DNA from: Gigaspora rosea
Taxonomy: Eukaryota > Glomeromycota > Glomeromycetes > Diversisporales > Gigasporaceae
Reading direction: 5' to 3'
Assembly (NCBI GenBank): GCA_003550325.1
Contig: QKWP01001923.1
Span: 16,330 to 80,329 of the forward strand
Length of the DNA stretch: 64,000 bases
This document shows positions 1 through 10,476 of this stretch, piece by piece (the first letter of the stretch is position 1; each line of letters starts with the position of its first letter). The notes beneath the pieces are model-generated. The model worked only from the letters and a program-made list of their open reading frames with translations. It made no database searches and was not told the origin of the DNA. A program made the translations under genes and the position numbers.

Positions 1-435
1 CAAGGATATGGCACATATTTCTTTTTATATGAGCTTTTGAAACGTACGGAGGGAAAAGGAAGAGAGATTGAAAGCTGGAAAGCTTATTTATATGGCGCGC
101 TCGCAGGTATTTTTTATATTTTATTGTATGTTCAGTCAAATTTATACTGTAGAAATATTTCTTTAAGTTTTAAATTTATCTATTTTATAGGATATGGAAT
201 GTGGTTGATAATCTATCCTACAGATTTATTAAAGAGTAAATTACAAAGGGATGGTTTTACGCCTCAAACCAGAAAATATAAAAATGCTTTAGATTGTTTC
301 GCACGAACTTACAGATATGAAGGATTAAGAGGATTTTTTAAAGGATTTGGAACTGTTATGCTACGAGCTGGCCCCGTTAATGCATCTACTTTCATGGCTT
401 ATGAACTTGCAATGAAAAGTTTTGACAAACTATAA
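1..435 (+). CDS. Mitochondrial carrier (SLC25 family), 3' part only
   Basis: Carries the C-terminal third of a six-helix inner-membrane solute carrier; the 5' part lies before the window. Coding is 1-106 joined to 191-435, with a GT-AG intron at 107-190 that falls inside a Gly codon. The third carrier signature, YPTDLLKSKLQ, follows directly after the junction, and RGFFKGFG plus APVN-type motifs (GPVNASTF) near the end are typical of the last repeat. It resembles fungal Ymc1/Ymc2, Crc1 and Ort1 carriers, which move glycine, carnitine or basic amino acids. About two thirds of the last 80 residues match the complete carrier at 6240-7671, and the intron is at the same place and phase, so the two are paralogues lying tail to tail. 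The substrate cannot be read from this fragment. Stop TAA at 433-435. Confidence 0.92.
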   Translation, partial: QGYGTYFFLYELLKRTEGKGREIESWKAYLYGALAGIFYILLYVQSNLYCRNISLSFKFIYFIGYGMWLIIYPTDLLKSKLQRDGFTPQTRKYKNALDCFARTYRYEGLRGFFKGFGTVMLRAGPVNASTFMAYELAMKSFDKL

Positions 436-512
436 ATTTTTTTGTTAATTAAATAGAAGTTAATTTAATGTATTCAAATTTATACACTTAATTAATTTTC
501 ACATAATAATTA

Positions 513-725
513 GATCATAATGAAATCGGATTAAAATGAAATGTGGGTTTCTATTTAACCCTCTAAAACCTATTAATATAAACTTTACTCTAAAACTAAC
601 CTCTAACCTTAACCCCAAACCCTAAAAAGTACGCCTCCAATAATTTTATTTTTCAATGACTTGTCAATTTTTTTTTTTTATATTGTACATATTTCATTTT
701 AATCTGATTTCATTTTTAATCCATC
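513..725. repeat. MITE with inverted ends and a telomere-like core
   Basis: Imperfect terminal inverted repeats of about 33 bp (ATGAAATCGGATTAAAATGA at the left, its near reverse complement at 685-718) enclose a core of CTAACCTTAACCCC-like sequence (about 593-627). No coding capacity. I saw no convincing target duplication. The rest of 436-1270 holds nothing recognisable apart from a short palindrome around 1082-1115. Confidence 0.6.
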
Positions 726-1275
726 ACAGTAATTAATCTTATTTCCATAATATGTAACAATATCAAATGTACTGCATACAGTACCTGGAGCCTTATTCAA
801 GAACTCCATTTTATAAATTTTATCCGAGGGTACTACAATGCAGGACTCCTTAAGCAACAATATTTTTTAAAAGTGGCCAAATTTGATATTTGTGGCCAAA
901 TTTTTATTTTATTAATAACTTTAAACAAACTTCATAGCTTTGTTCTGCTTGTGTTTTTGTATATGTTTATAATAAAAAATATTATTTTTTTTATAAAATT
1001 TAAAAAGATTATCAATTTTATTTGCTGATTTAAGATGTCCTGTGCTGTATATCATATGAAAGTAATAACTATACCCCGGGGGTTATGCAATGATATACCT
1101 GATATGGTATAACCTTTATCATAAAATATATTTCATTATTATTCTGCCTATAGAAAATAAACCTGTAAGTTCCATATTTGTCACTCTAACAGTGAACAGA
1201 ATAGTTTTTTTTTATGGGATGTTTTTATCGAACATCCTGTTCAATAACAAATTGATCTTTTTAGTAATATGTGAT

Positions 1276-1470
1276 CTTTGCTAGGAAAATGACTCTACCC
1301 TCAAATTTGCCAACTATCCATTGATCCAATTCAAATAAACTTTTTTTTTTTTTTTTATTAGTGAGCTCTAAGAGATAAAAAAAAAACTTTATTTAAATTA
1401 GACTATTATATAACTGGTAAATTTGGATATATTTATAAAATCTACATAACCTCAGAAGGTCATATACTAC
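1276..1470. repeat. Decayed copy of the GGGTCTGT-type MITE
   Basis: The words ATCCAATTCAAATAAA, AGTGAGCTCTA and AAAATCTACATAACC occur in the same order and spacing as in the better preserved inverted-repeat element at 14362-14597. The arms are degraded, so this is an old copy. Confidence 0.5.
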
Positions 1471-1822
1471 GAGAAAAAAAGAATAATTTAATTCCTTATC
1501 TATTTTTGTCCTTTAATAATGACAATTGAATACAATATTCAATTTGAAATTTTAATATATAAATTTATTAGGGAGGTTTCAAAATTAAAATAGAGAATCT
1601 TAATTTATTTTTCCGATTTATAGTAATAAATGGTTTCAGAATTAAAATTCGTAAAATCTTATCTTGATAAAATAAGAAGACGTATTTATTATCAAAATGT
1701 ACATATTGTAACTATTATTCGGGAGAGAGGGATCTTTTAACCGATTTAACTCTAATAGTTACAAGAAATTATGTAGCTTAGGTTTTAAAGGAATTTATGA
1801 CAATGAGAGAAATTGTCGGGAC

Positions 1823-1945
1823 TATAGATGCTTGACGAAACTATTTCGTCTGACGAAACCTAAGTTTCGTCATAGTTTCGTCACTGACGAAATGACGAAA
1901 CTATTATGTTTCGTCAGGTCACGTGAGTTTCGTCAGGCATCATTA
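1823..1945. repeat. hAT-like MITE tiled with TGACGAAAC
   Basis: A 123 bp element flanked by a perfect 8-bp direct repeat GTCGGGAC (1815-1822 and 1946-1953). The ends are inverted (GATGCTTGACGAAAC against GATGCCTGACGAAAC), and the interior consists almost wholly of the word TGACGAAAC or its reverse complement, at least seven times. An 8-bp duplication is typical of the hAT superfamily. No coding capacity. Confidence 0.75.
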
Positions 1946-2224
1946 GTCGGGACAGATACGAATGAGAATTGGACAAGGAGATACGTATCAAGACACTACG
2001 GTAAGTAGTATGGGGATTTACTGTTAAAGGATATCGGGACGAAATCTTTATAACAATACGAAATAAACTAACAACGGAGAAAAGACTTTTCGATTAAAAA
2101 AGGGCTCTTCAGCATAACTTAAGCTTACTTCCTTTTGTTTTTATTTTAAAAATCGAAGAGAAGATTCTGCTTTATTAAACTCGAAAATATGGGTGCTTAT
2201 ATACATTTAGGTTTATTATACTAC

Positions 2225-2355
2225 ACGTTTAACGCGTTAGCACGTAATTCGCCACCTAATTCACGTTGAACGTGTTACCTCATAATTTCGAAGCCATAAA
2301 ATTCCCCAGCCTTTGCACGTTTGACGTGATAGCACGTTGAGCGTGCTATAATGCT
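2225..2355. repeat. Cluster of CACGTT/AACGTG palindromic words
   Basis: Four palindrome-like words (ACACGTTTAACGCG, CACGTTGAACGTG, CACGTTTGACGTG, CACGTTGAGCGTG) lie within 130 bp, several followed by TTAGCACG or ATAGCACG. It could be the interior of a short inverted-repeat element or an array of protein binding sites. I could not define its ends. Confidence 0.4.
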
Positions 2356-2689
2356 GAGGTAAACATATGGGAATCGCTACACAAACAGGTTTCTTTGATA
2401 AAAAAATTAAATTTTCTAATGTCACAAATTGTTAACACACCTAAAATTTCACATCAACAACGTCAAATTAAAAAATAAAACATCTTTTATGAATAAATAC
2501 TCAACTTGCACGAATAAGGCTTTACTAAAGTTCTGAATAAAGAAAATGACGAACTATTGGAATTAATACAAGCCATAGAACTGGATCAATAACTTACTAT
2601 ACGTGAAAAAACAATTAAATCTAACGATTTTTTTCAAATTCTTTTGCTTAATTATAATAGTTTGCTTGAAAGTTCTCTTTGGAGGCATA

Positions 2690-3150
2690 TTAATATATAT
2701 GATAACTTAAGTAATATTTGTTAAGCTATATAAAAAAATCTAAGCGAAAGTTTAATAAGTTTTATAAAAAATAATTTAAGCGAAAGTTTAATAAAAAAAT
2801 AATTTAAGCAAAGATTTAGTAAGTAATATAAAAAAAATAATTTAAGCGAATGTTTAGTAAGTTATATAAAAGAATAATTTGAACAAAGGTTTAATAAGTA
2901 ATTTGAGAAAAGGTTTATTAAGTTATATAGATAAAATAACTTAAGTGAAGGTTTAATAAATAATTTGAGCAAAGGTTCAGCAAGTTATATAAACAAATAA
3001 TTTAAGCGAAGGTTTAATAAGTAATTTGCGCAAATGTTCAGTAAGTAATTTGAACGAAGGCTCAATAAATAATTTAAGGTTCAGTAGGTTTAATAAGTAA
3101 TTTGAGCAAGTTCAGTAAGCAATTGGTTCAGTAAATAATTTGAGCGAAAG
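2690..3150. repeat. Minisatellite, AATTTAAGCGAAGGTTTAAT-type unit
   Basis: Degenerate tandem units of about 25-40 bp built on AATTTGAGCGAAGGTTTAAT followed by AAGT or AAGTTATATAAA. The array stops at the target duplication of the next MITE. Confidence 0.75.
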
Positions 3151-3157
3151 TTTTATT

Positions 3158-3349
3158 AGGACCCCGAACAATCTATAAACAGCTAACAATTTTAAAAAAT
3201 TGTTATATATTTCTAAAAATAGGAAAGATCTACAGAAAAACAGTCAAAAATAAGCATTAATATTACTAAATATAGAAAAGATCTACAAAAAAATCATCAA
3301 AAATAAGCAAAAGCAAATTGCCACCTATCTATGTATAGTTCGGGGTCCT
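3158..3349. repeat. MITE, AGGACCCCGAA family, copy 1
   Basis: A 192 bp element starting AGGACCCCGAAC and ending GTTCGGGGTCCT, with a perfect 8-bp target duplication GTTTTATT at 3150-3157 and 3350-3357. Related copies are at 32487-32663 and 58885-59114. The length of the duplication fits a hAT-type transposase acting in trans. Confidence 0.78.
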
Positions 3350-3618
3350 GTTTTATTATTTATTCTGTATTTTGTTATCATTAAATAAATAGTTTCATAA
3401 TAAAAAAATTTAGAGTCTCTAAACACTCCCATTTCATTTTCCGATTTCAAAATTTTGATACACAAATATCATATGATTTTTTAAACTCTTATTTATTCTT
3501 CTTAATATGCTAAAAAATCCTACTTATTTTCGAAATGCGAAGCGGTCTGTCTTGATGTCACGAGATATTAGCATATTCGCGTAACCTTAACGCGTTTGAA
3601 AATAAAAAAACTCTCATA

Positions 3619-3834
3619 ATATTTTTTTTTTTTTTTTTTATTCTTCATTTTTGCTAACTTTTAATCTTTTTCTTTAAGACTTTTCTTCTTCTCGTGTACT
3701 TGCTTTGATTTGCTTTGAATGGTGTCGTTGGCTGCAAAATATTTTATTTTTTTTATTCTACATTTTTGCTAACTTTTAATCTTTTTTTTTCTTTAAGACT
3801 TTTTTCTTCTTCTCGTGTACTTTCTTTGAGTAGT
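3619..3834. repeat. Two direct repeats of about 95 bp
   Basis: The block from TTTTTGCTAACTTTTAATC to CTTCTTCTCGTGTACTT occurs twice (about 3619-3713 and 3739-3834) with few differences. No gene is seen from 3835 to 5557; this stretch is AT-rich with homopolymer runs and only short open frames. Confidence 0.7.
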
Positions 3835-5557
3835 CCGTTTAGTTAACACTTTGATTCTGCTAAGACTTTGAGTGGTGTACTTTGGCTACAGTTTGAATCC
3901 AGCTGTTTGGTTCATGCTGAGTTTGAAAAATTTCAAAAGATCCTTTTTTTTTTTTTTTAGGGTTAGGTTTTACGGGATTTGTTTTTTTTTTTCCTATATT
4001 CATACGTCTTTAAATTTAATGTATTTTATCATAATTAATTCGATATTGTTATCTACAGTATACATAGGAACCTGGTCAAAAGGATATGCTTCTACTTGGT
4101 GCACAGGACGAGTAAGCTTAGTAGCTGAAACTAAATATCCTGCGTTTTTTAGTTTTGTTAAATTTTAATATTAGTTTAATTTTAATATGTTACTGTATTT
4201 ACAAACATTAAACTAGAAAATAATTAGAATGATGAAATTAATCTTGATTTAAATATATTAGCCTTTGAAAACTTGGAAATCTTAGTTACTATCATTTATT
4301 TCATGTGTTGTAAAAGTGTTTCAAATTTCATGAAATCATATAAATGTATATTTCATATTTTAACATTAATTATAAAAAAAAAAAAGAAAAAAGAAATAAT
4401 TTAATTCTTTATCTGATTTTTATCCTTTAATAATTACAATTTTTTAATATTAGATTTGTTTCGATAATATATTCAATTATATATAGTTTTTTAAATCTCA
4501 TTGCTGGTAAAGAGTTTTGAGTTATGGCTATTACGCTCGATGCGATTAGCCAGTGATTGAATAATGAACAACCATTATCTGTTATGGCTTTATTAATTAG
4601 ACCATTTTTGAGAACCAATAGTATGGATGTTGAAGACAGATAGCATGGATGACAATATGCTCACGTATCTTCCTTAATGTGATTAATTTATGATCGTGTT
4701 AATTAAACTATTAATTGCAATTGATGCTCAAATAACTTTATCATTATTATTTATGCAACAATTATTGTTTTTACAAATTGAAATAAAAAAAAAAACAATG
4801 GATCAACGAAAGGATAAAGCAATCTACGACTTCCATTTTCTGTTTCTTCTTTTTCAGAATTTATTATAACCAACAGAACACAAAAACGTGCCTTTTTTAT
4901 TTGCGGCGAAGATTTTAGCACAAGTAATAAGGTAATAATTCGTCGACGATAATAACAATATAAAAAGAATGAAGTACTTTGAACAATATTTTTTCTAATC
5001 AATCAATGAAAATTTTCGACCAATAAGCGCAGTCCTATTATAAAAAAAGACGTTTGGGCCTCTATCTCTATCTCTTGTTGATTAGAATGATAAATACCTT
5101 GATCGGTTAAACGAACCTCCGCTAATAAAATTTTTCTTTCTGCGTATTAAACTTTAATCATTTGTTTTATTCTTTGGAATAATCAATACAATTGATTCGT
5201 TAAATTATTTTTTTTTTACTAATAAAAATTTACCCTCAGACCCGTTCCGACAGATTGATTAAGGTGATTGAGAACACATTAAGTTCCACGACTGTTTTTT
5301 AATCATATCATATCAATCTTGTTTCTTTTGTTGCAATTTTGTTGTTAAAATTAAACAGTATAAAATGCTTTTTATATTATTATCTTGAAATTCAGTTATT
5401 ATTAGTATTTTAATCGTGCTCTTCTAATTTAAGTTGTATAGTAGAATTAACTGCTTTGCAAGATATCGTTCGTGCCAATTTTGTTTAATTAATGTTTTAC
5501 TGCAGTTCATGATTTTGTTATTAGATGATAATTTATATTATAGGTTTATTTTATTAT

Positions 5558-5942
5558 CGTATTACCGCGTATTTCGATCACCTGTGCGCTATTTTGAGTA
5601 CGCGCATGTTCGTTATTTCGAAGCAAACATAATTTTTTCATGTGTTATACATTCGTTTATATGGCTTACTACTACGGTGAAATCTCTCTAGGCGCACGCA
5701 GCCAGATATTAACAATATGCGCTCAGAGAACAGTACGAAAAAGTGCATTTATAGAGGTCATATATATATTTTTGAGCCAGAATTTGAGTGTGCATTTAGA
5801 GAGGGTGTGCAATTATAGAGGGGTGCACTTAGAGAGGTTTCACTGTATAAGGTGTGCGCTATTTCGAGACGCGCTTTGAAACCCAGTATACCTACTATTT
5901 TTATCGAAATAACGCCCATGCTCGTGATTTCGCGGTAATACG
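5558..5942. repeat. MITE with CGTATTACCGCG ends, host of a nested insertion
   Basis: The inverted ends CGTATTACCGCG (5558) and CGCGGTAATACG (ending 5942) continue into related inner arms. The centre is interrupted by the mariner-like MITE at 5675-5845. The end sequence resembles the compact hairpin at 11730-11846, which reads CCGTATAACCGCG on its right arm, so both probably belong to one family. Confidence 0.65.
5675..5845. repeat. mariner-like MITE nested in the 5558-5942 element
   Basis: Ends CGGTGAAATCTCTCTA and TAGAGAGGTTTCACTG are inverted and each is flanked by TA (5673-5674 and 5846-5847), as expected for Tc1/mariner insertion. The interior repeats GTGCAATTATAGAGG-like words. No coding capacity. 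Confidence 0.7.
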
Positions 5943-6239
5943 GCATTATTTATAATAATAACATAAGAATATAATCAAAATAAATATTAAATTATTGATT
6001 ATTGACTTATATTTTCTAATTATCCAATACAAAATAGGGAACTTATTTGTATAAACAATATTTTTAATTAAATAAATAGTTTTATAGTCGGCATACTGTA
6101 CCTAATAACTAACTATTACTTACGAATGACTTAACACTAGTAAAAAAAAAAAATCATTATTATTAAGATTTTGTAATTAAAGGGTTCGTTAACCCAGGTT
6201 TGATTATATAGATTAAAATTTATATAAATAATTAAAGAG

Positions 6240-7671
6240 TTATAATTTATCAATAGCTCTCATAGCCAATTCATAGGCCACGAAAGTAGATGCATTAACA
6301 GGTGCAGCACGTAGCATGCATGCACCAAATCCTTTAAAAAATCCTTTTGCACCTTCGTTTCTATAAACTTTCACGAAACAATCTATGGTACTTTTATATT
6401 GTCTTGTTTGAGATGTAAAACCATCAGTTTGTAATTTGCTTTTTACAACATCTATTGGATAAACAGGTATCCACATTCCAAATCCTTATAAAAGCGATAT
6501 GTTAAAAATTTAATTATTTGATTCAAAGAAGATATATTTTTATATAAATTTTTTAAAATACCTGCAGCTGCACCAAACAACAAAAGTTTCCATTTTGCAA
6601 CTTGATCTCTCTTTTTGTTTTCTTCTATCATCGCACGTTGTAGCAAATATTCATATACAAAAAAGTATCCACCAAATCCTTGAAATTCACGTATCATAGT
6701 AATCATTTGACCTTTATAAATTCCACGAATTCCATATGAAGAATAAATTTTCTTAATACAATCAATTGGTCCAGAATAAAATTGTGTCTGAGTTGGTTGT
6801 TTAGATGTGACTTGGATTTGAAGGCCTGTATATTATACATTAAACGTAAAATTGTAAAATTCAAAATTACTTATTATTAGTTCGTTTTACAAAAAACTTA
6901 CGTGTACGAATATGTTCAACTGGTCCTAATAAATGAATATAAGTTAATATTAGGAAAAAATTTCATATATATAAATTTCAATTAATTCTTATCATACCTG
7001 AAATTACAGAATTAACCAAACCAGCTGTTGCTCCTGATATATATAATTGCGGGTTCGTTAAAAAGGGATCTTTATTCTTTTCTCCATAATATCGTCTCAT
7101 GTATCCTACTACTGCAAACTGAATTGATACACATGCTCCAATTCCTACTAAAGGTGTTAATGTTCCCTAATTTTTATAAATTTATTCAATAAAACTTTGT
7201 AAAATTGCGATTAAAAAATTTTTGGTAAAAATATATGTAGAAATTAACCTTATAAAATGCGCCAAACCCTTCTTTACTAGTTTTTCGTACACAATCTAAC
7301 ATATTAGAATACAAAGGTGGCTGTCCAGGTTTCGGTGCTGGTTGCGTTTGAAGTCTCTAATTATGCATATGTAAACATTAAACCGTTAAATCTTCATGTT
7401 ACGCAATTAAATGTTCACGATTCTATAAATATAATAAATTCGAAAAAAAAAACTTACAACTTTAACCGTATCAAATGGCTTTTCCAAGAAGTAAATTTAG
7501 TTAATAAATATTTTAATATTAATTCCGATATTAATTAATAGCATTAATAATACGTATTTATACCTGGCCAACTAATACTTGCGCAATACCACCAACAGTA
7601 CCGCCAAAAATATCTTTAATCGCTTTTACGGCTTCTCCATCACGAGAAATCATTACGTTGGCTTCTTCCAT
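6240..7671 (-). CDS. Mitochondrial carrier (SLC25), Ymc1/Crc1/Ort1-like, complete
   Basis: Seven exons give 312 residues, the usual carrier length: 7671-7564, 7478-7458, 7356-7249, 7166-6998, 6925-6902, 6825-6562 and 6484-6240, all with GT-AG introns. The ATG at 7671 is the first in-frame ATG after an upstream stop. Three carrier repeats are visible, with signatures PFDTVKVRLQ (residues 37-46), PVEHIRTRLQ (137-146) and YPIDVVKSKLQ (240-250), plus KGFG and PVNASTF near the end. Exons 2 (21 nt) and 5 (24 nt) are microexons that each encode a signature. This predicts a six-helix inner mitochondrial membrane antiporter. The N-terminal GGTVGGIAQVLVGQ and TLTPLVGIGACVS are closest to what is known of yeast Ymc1/Ymc2 and related carnitine/ornithine carriers, but the substrate is inferred only. 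The paralogue at 1-435 shares the last intron. Confidence 0.95.
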
Positions 7672-8537
7672 TTTTCTAGTTGATATGCCTTTAAAGAAAT
7701 GCACTAACACAAGAAAAAATATGGAGATTTATTTTATATAATGAATTTCTATTGAATGCAATTGTACTACATACGTACGTGGTTTGTACGTAATCTTCGA
7801 TCGTACAAAAAACTGTATTTACACGTGAATTTTCGCATGCGCCTGATAGTACCTAAATGAATTATGATTTTAACCAAGCCAAGTTTTTTTGCTTATACCA
7901 CTAGTCGTTTAATATTCTGTGTTTAACATTCACCAGGTATTTTACTGATATATCTATTACATATATGCTAAAGAGTTTGCTTAAATCACACGACAAAGAA
8001 TTACGGTACATTCGTATGCACATAAGAGGAAAGGCAACAAGCCATCATTTTGAAAACTCTATACAACTTTACTTAAATGGTTGATGCATTTAAAGAATTA
8101 TCCAAGATTTGGTATACGACCATTATTCGCATTAATCTAATTGGCGTGCATAAATATCAATTTACTTTTAATTGATACACTAAAATAAGTTATTAATATG
8201 GTGTGTTTTAATTTTTAGTACCATAAGTAGATAAATTGATGTCTAATTTACAAGTTGATATAAATTAATGGTTTTAATTTATAGCAACTGTGTGAGTTAA
8301 TAATTTAATTTATAGTAGGTAATACAATATTATAAGATAAAATCTATTGATATATAATGATTGAGAATTAAGCTAATGATCGAAGGATTTACAATCAGGT
8401 GTTTCTATATATGCACGGTTACACCAATTTTTAAACCACTTAGACTAGTTAGGACTGTTAAAAGTTCGGTCCTATCGGTCCTGCTTGTGCCTGCATATGA
8501 TAACGTGATTACTAATACTAATAGATAATAATTTATA
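7672..8537. other. Upstream region of the carrier gene
   Basis: AT-rich, without a credible gene. The first 100 bp hold a TACGTACGTGG/TTGTACGTAATC palindromic stretch (about 7771-7795) that could act as a regulatory site for the carrier gene, but nothing in the sequence proves it. Confidence 0.3.
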
Positions 8538-8751
8538 GGAAAATTCTATTTGCACCCGGGTGAAAGTCACCCAATATGTAATTTTTATTATACTATATAA
8601 TACAAACTACTATAACAAACTAAAGATTCTATAGATTGGTTAGTTAGTGGTTAGAGTAGATGAATTTTAATGATATATGAATTTATATTCTTTAGTATAA
8701 TAAAAATTATATATCGGGTGACTTTCACCCGGGTGAAAATAGAATTTCCCC
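8538..8751. repeat. MITE with GGGTGAAAGTCACCC arms and an 8-bp duplication
   Basis: A 214 bp element. The arms are nearly perfect inverted repeats of about 50 bp (GGAAAATTCTATTTGCACCC at the left). It is flanked by a perfect 8-bp direct repeat AATTTATA (8530-8537 and 8752-8759). The centre is a short AT-rich loop. Confidence 0.8.
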
Positions 8752-8781
8752 AATTTATATCTTATTAATATTATTAAATCT

Positions 8782-8972
8782 TTATTATACTTCTTTACTG
8801 CTATCACTAAAATATATATAAAATATAACAATCTTATTCTACATTCATTTTTAGGATTTCCACCCCAGACCAACTCTTATTATACTTCTTTACTGTTACC
8901 ACTAAAATATATACAAAATATAATAATTTTATTCTATATTTATTTTTGGGATTCCTACCTCAGACCAACTCT
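8782..8972. repeat. Tandem duplication of about 95 bp
   Basis: The block TATTATACTTCTTTACTG to CAGACCAACTCT occurs twice in a row (8782-8876 and 8877-8972) with about ten differences. The second copy overlaps the 3' end of the hAT remnant, so the duplication copied the end of that transposase. Confidence 0.7.
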
Positions 8973-9123
8973 TTATATATAAAGATGCTTTTATTGATTC
9001 TTCAAGAAGGCTATGTTTGGCCATGGAAAAAGTATGTTCACAAGAAATGCTTGTAACTTGCAGCACAAAATAATTAGCTGCTATCAAAGCTAAATTTGGA
9101 AAATAGTGGCTTTTGTTTTTCAC
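8929..9123 (-). pseudogene. hAT transposase, C-terminal dimerisation domain fragment
   Basis: An open frame of 64 codons reads HYFPNLALIAANYFVLQVTS then ISCEHTFSMAK and YIKSW. This matches the pattern of the hAT C-terminal dimerisation region (YPxLSxxAxxxLxIPATS, SxxxERxFSxA, xxxW), although the usual pre-FS Arg is a His and the IPATS Pro and Ala are altered. Upstream on the same strand (9124-9190) the reading NELAINLLLPTEPYTNPL ends in a stop just before the expected Trp. The DDE part and zinc finger are missing. It is a dead remnant, possibly of an element that once mobilised the hAT-like MITEs here. Confidence 0.72.
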
Positions 9124-9721
9124 TACTATAGTGGATTAGTATATGGTTCTGTAGGTAGTAAAAGATTAATAGCTAGTTCATTCATTTGATTTTTCTAGAT
9201 TCTGAAAATACCTTGTTTAGGTTCTATCTATTTGGTGATGATTAGCTTTTTAGATTTATACAAGCATGCTACTGACTAATTAATTAATCAAAACTGTCCG
9301 ATAACTATGTATTTATCATATTGCGTAAAATTAAAATAAATGATCGAATGTAATTTTACTTTACTTAATTATAAAGAAAGGCGCAAAATTCTAAAGGTAT
9401 CACAAATATTGCACTTAGTTTTCTAATTTTTTTTTAATTGAGAACTGTTCGTCGGAACTGTTTCAAAGTATCTATGAATTAAGTTTCGATTTATATTTTT
9501 AATATAACTTTTTTCATCCAAAATAATGAATTTTCAAGTATTCTTGTAATATAACAAATCTGCACTATGATAAATTACATAGTTAACTGGTATAGTTTTG
9601 ATTAAATAGTCGATGTGACACCCCAGTATTGGTATGCTCCAACTGAGATTAATTAAAAAATCGTCTCACTGCTCATATGATATGTGATCATCAGTTGTAT
9701 GATCAGCTTTTTTATATTTAA
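9124..9721. other. Intergenic, nothing recognised
   Basis: AT-rich sequence between the hAT remnant and the membrane-protein gene. It holds the upstream region of the latter; no motif could be assigned with confidence. Confidence 0.3.
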
Positions 9722-10476
9722 ATGTCGTGCATACGCACTTGTTTGTCTAATTTAAAAAAAATGTCTGATACTGGCACCACCGAAGATGCTTCAACTAGCA
9801 AAAATATTTCAAAATCCAAAGTTTCTCAAGATGATCAAAATGCACAAAATGGTTCGGATACTCAAGAAAACAATTTTTTAACACCTGAATTGGTTAAAAT
9901 ACATAAAAAATTAAATCCAAGAATGAGGAGATATTATGATAGATGTGAAAGTAATCAAGAAAAAATTGTTTTTTTAAATGCGATTAAGCTGGAACGTGAA
10001 CAAGGAGTAAGTTTACTTGAAACCCACATATTTTTCATTAAGTTGTTATTTATTTATATATTTTTTTATATTTTTTTTAAACTGGGCTAGCTTTTTCGCC
10101 GTTACTTCTGTCCATATCTTTAGGAACTTGAAATCAGCTCAATATTCAATGTGATTAGCATGCTCATTGCAATTGCCATCACTGTGATTTCGAAATATAT
10201 TAAAGATGAAAAGTAAAAGTCTATTCAAATTTTTTCGTTACCCTATATTGTGTTGTATTTGGGGCCCAAATTTTTATTTTACTTCTAAAATTGCTGAGAG
10301 ACGAATCTTTTACCTATAGATCTTCTTTAATTGTATTATTTCCAACATTTCTTGGTATAACATTAGCAATTGTTCTAGGAAATTTTGTTATTTCACCAAC
10401 ACTATCAATTTCATGGATAGGGATTGGCACTTCGTTTTCAAATCTTTTGCTTGAGACGAAAATATTATGCTATTAA
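9722..10476 (+). CDS. Small predicted membrane protein, three exons
   Basis: Not a family I recognise. Exons 9722-10006, 10124-10212 and 10320-10476 are joined by GT-AG introns of 117 and 107 nt and keep one frame for 176 residues. If the second in-frame ATG at 9761 is used, the protein has 163 residues. The N-terminal half is polar and Ser/Thr/Gln/Lys-rich (residues 14-50), followed by a conserved-looking basic stretch, VKIHKKLNPRMRRYYDRCES. The last 80 residues are hydrophobic: one helix at about 100-120, spanning the exon 2 product, and another at about 128-148, with a possible third short segment before the end. The splice model is supported by the hydrophobic frame continuing across both junctions, by canonical donors (GTAAGT, GTAAAA) and by pyrimidine-rich acceptors. 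Without splicing, each exon hits a stop. It is likely anchored in an internal or plasma membrane with a cytosolic head; the function is unknown. Confidence 0.6.

Noticed and set aside
2690-3150. CRISPR array
   Set aside because: Unit length and spacing are irregular with no unique spacers, and the DNA is eukaryotic; it is a degenerate minisatellite.
3872-4168. Open frame of 98 codons ending in STVYIGTWSKGYASTWCTGR-type text
   Set aside because: The second half looks protein-like, but no start, splice partner or family could be supported and the first half crosses T runs.
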